From an uncultured Caldilinea sp. (GTDB taxonomy: Bacteria; Chloroflexota; Anaerolineae; Caldilineales; Caldilineaceae), in the NCBI GenBank assembly GCA_937928035.1, contig CALFWA010000002.1:1-6336 (forward strand): 6,336 nucleotides of DNA. The letters run 5' to 3'. The notes below the pieces were generated by a model, which made no database searches, was not told the DNA's origin, and saw only the letters and a list, made by a program, of their open reading frames with translations. Below are positions 1 to 6,336 of the stretch, in pieces. How positions within the stretch are numbered: position 1 is the first letter of the stretch; every line of letters starts with the position of its first letter. The position numbers and the translations under genes were made by a program.

Positions 1-489
1 CCAGAGTTTAACTTCCTGGTGCTCTTCATTTCGCTGGTGGTTTCGCTCGGCGGCCTTGGGTTGGGCTATTGGGTTTATCGCAACGGTTTGCCAGAAGGCC
101 AGATCGACCCGATGCGTCGCTGGCTTGGCCCGATCTGGTGGGCGATGCATCGTAAGTTCTGGGTGGATGAGCTTTACAGCTACACGGTGATTCCTTTCAC
201 ACGCGGCGCCGCCAAGTTCTTGTATTGGATCGATGACGTTTGGGTCATCGATCCGATCGTGGATGCCATCGGCCGCATTTCAATCTGGTTTGCGGGCGTG
301 TGCGCTCGTTTCGACGAATATGTGATCGACGGTGCCATCAATGCGTTTGCATGGATGTCCGATCGGGCGGGCAGCCTGTTGCGCAACACGCAAAACGGCC
401 AGGTGCAGGTATATTTAATGGTGGTCGTCGTGTCGATCACGATCTGGCTGCTGCTTTACGCCCTGCCCTTGATCTTGACGCTGGTCTAG
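1..489 (+). CDS. nuoL: NADH-quinone oxidoreductase subunit L, C-terminal part (5' truncated by window edge)
   Basis: Complex I membrane-arm subunit, the most distal antiporter-like proton-pumping subunit, in the cytoplasmic membrane. Only the last 162 codons are present; the frame is open from base 1 to the TAG at 487-489, so the true start lies outside the window. Visible parts: a hydrophobic helix at about residues 5-26 of the fragment, the family motif KFWVDELY (52-59), a long amphipathic stretch with repeated Ile/Asp/Val (about 60-130) matching the lateral helix that runs along the NuoM and NuoN subunits, the conserved LLRNTQNGQVQVY segment (126-138), and a final transmembrane helix (138-160). 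These C-terminal features separate NuoL from NuoM and NuoN, which lack the lateral helix. nuoM follows after 95 nt, as expected for a nuo operon. The key-residue core of the antiporter domain is not in the window, so proton-path integrity cannot be judged. Family assignment is very secure. Confidence 0.97.
   Translation, partial: PEFNFLVLFISLVVSLGGLGLGYWVYRNGLPEGQIDPMRRWLGPIWWAMHRKFWVDELYSYTVIPFTRGAAKFLYWIDDVWVIDPIVDAIGRISIWFAGVCARFDEYVIDGAINAFAWMSDRAGSLLRNTQNGQVQVYLMVVVVSITIWLLLYALPLILTLV
227..254 (+). repeat. Perfect 11-bp inverted repeat inside nuoL (hairpin)
   Basis: GGATCGATGAC at 227-237 and its exact reverse complement at 244-254 are separated by 6 nt (238-243). The stem would be stable in RNA. 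It encodes WIDDVWVIDP in the lateral helix, where a repeated Ile-Asp pattern partly forces the symmetry. No T-tract follows, so it is not an intrinsic terminator. A function is unproven. Confidence 0.6.
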
Positions 490-520
490 CCCGACAGAGT
501 CGTTGGGTGAGAGGATAAGC

Positions 521-552
521 ATTCAATCGATTTTGCACAATCGGTGTTGAAT
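521..552 (+). repeat. Imperfect inverted repeat in the nuoL-nuoM spacer
   Basis: Two nested arms pair: ATTCAA (521-526) with TTGAAT (547-552), and CGATT (528-532) with AATCG (539-543). They enclose a 6-nt loop (533-538) and an asymmetric 1 versus 3 nt internal loop. The element sits in a 95-nt gap that is unusually long for this operon (the nuoM-nuoN gap is 18 nt) and AT-richer than its surroundings. There is no T-tract, so termination is unlikely. An mRNA stability or processing hairpin, or a protein-binding site, is possible. Confidence 0.45.
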
Positions 553-570
553 TCCAAATCGAAGCTCTGC

Positions 571-575
571 GGAGG
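571..575 (+). promoter_or_regulatory. Ribosome binding site of nuoM
   Basis: GGAGG lies 9 nt upstream of the ATG at 585, a full Shine-Dalgarno core at normal distance. It supports that start rather than any internal Met. Confidence 0.85.
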
Positions 576-584
576 AAACGTTCA

Positions 585-3677
<3,093 letters not shown>

Positions 3678-3719
3678 CTCGGCGACAGGCGCTGTAGAAG
3701 CGGCGTCATGAATGGATCG

Positions 3720-3750
3720 AGGCGAGACCTGCTCCGGGTCTCGCCTTTTT
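3720..3750 (+). terminator. Rho-independent terminator of the nuo operon
   Basis: A perfect 10-bp GC-rich stem pairs AGGCGAGACC (3720-3729) with GGTCTCGCCT (3737-3746) around a 7-nt loop (3730-3736), and the run TTTTT follows at 3746-3750. It starts 43 nt after the nuoN stop and has no A-tract on its left, so it acts on + strand transcripts. It separates the nuo operon from the downstream propeller gene. It also argues against any protein start upstream of it for that gene. Confidence 0.93.
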
Positions 3751-3780
3751 GCTGGCGCAAGCGCGCCGTTCCTCAACAGT

Positions 3781-3809
3781 TCTTCAAATTAAGAAGATGC
3801 AGGTATACT
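3781..3809 (+). promoter_or_regulatory. Putative promoter of the propeller gene
   Basis: TATACT at 3804-3809 matches five of six bases of the bacterial -10 consensus. A poor -35 (TCTTCA, 3781-3786, three of six) stands 17 nt upstream, and there is no extended -10 TG. The site lies between the nuo terminator and the gene, where a new promoter is needed. Transcription would be expected to start around 3815-3817, on or next to the ATG at 3816, giving either a leaderless mRNA or a short leader to the GTG at 3840. Confidence 0.55.
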
Positions 3810-3814
3810 ACCTG
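3800..3814 (+). promoter_or_regulatory. 15-bp palindrome overlapping the -10 element (candidate operator)
   Basis: CAGGTA (3800-3805), spacer TAC (3806-3808) and TACCTG (3809-3814) form a perfect 6+6 dyad. It covers the -10-like TATACT (3804-3809) and ends one base before the ATG at 3816. A repressor bound here would block RNA polymerase. A second, weaker dyad, TCTTC (3781-3785) / GAAGA (3793-3797), lies just upstream. The symmetry is seen directly; a regulatory role is inference. Confidence 0.45.
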
Positions 3815-3815
3815 G

Positions 3816-5555
<1,740 letters not shown>

Positions 5556-5580
5556 GCTTCTGAGCACGCCGAGCCTTTGT

Positions 5581-6336
<756 letters not shown>

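Noticed and set aside
533..561. Possible promoter for nuoM using TTGCAC as -35
   Set aside because: No acceptable -10 hexamer stands 16-18 nt downstream. The arrangement is better explained by co-transcription with nuoL.
3708..3815. Open frame upstream of the propeller gene beginning at ATG 3708
   Set aside because: It reads straight through the intrinsic terminator and the putative promoter, and gives a Cys/Arg-rich extension ahead of a good signal peptide. It has no Shine-Dalgarno.

Overview
The window is a GC-rich bacterial segment with every gene on the + strand. It most likely comes from the phylum Chloroflexota (Anaerolineae or Caldilineae type). That is an inference: the Thr/Pro 'TPTPTETPT' linker in a surface protein, the general character of the NuoM/NuoN sequences and the MurE variant fit that group, but no marker gene proves it.

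Layout. (1) Positions 1-3677 are the end of a respiratory complex I operon: the C-terminal quarter of nuoL, then complete nuoM and nuoN. These are the three antiporter-like, proton-pumping membrane-arm subunits, in the usual L-M-N order. All ion-path charged residues that can be checked in NuoM and NuoN are present. A strong intrinsic terminator (3720-3750) closes the operon. (2) A short intergenic region follows (3678-3815). It holds the terminator and then a -10-like element embedded in a 15-bp palindrome directly against the next start codon. (3) Positions 3816-5555 encode an exported seven-bladed Asp-box (BNR/Ycf48/sortilin-like) beta-propeller. It is tethered through a long Thr/Pro-rich stalk to a single C-terminal transmembrane helix. 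Its exact function is unknown. (4) From 5581 to the window end lies the N-terminal half of a MurE-type Mur ligase (peptidoglycan precursor synthesis), cut by the window edge. It starts 25 nt after the propeller gene with no terminator between them, so the two could be co-transcribed.

How the genes work together: NuoL/M/N form the proton-pumping arm of NADH:quinone oxidoreductase. The propeller protein and MurE form a separate downstream unit related to the cell envelope. The linkage between them is only positional.

Most of the window is ordinary. I see no mobile element, CRISPR array, tRNA/rRNA gene or defence system, and no convincing undescribed system. The points most worth a second look are the operator-like palindrome and the leaderless or dual-start situation at the propeller gene, the propeller-stalk-TM architecture next to murE, the variant nucleotide-binding and second active-site motifs in the MurE homologue, and two inverted repeats in and after nuoL.
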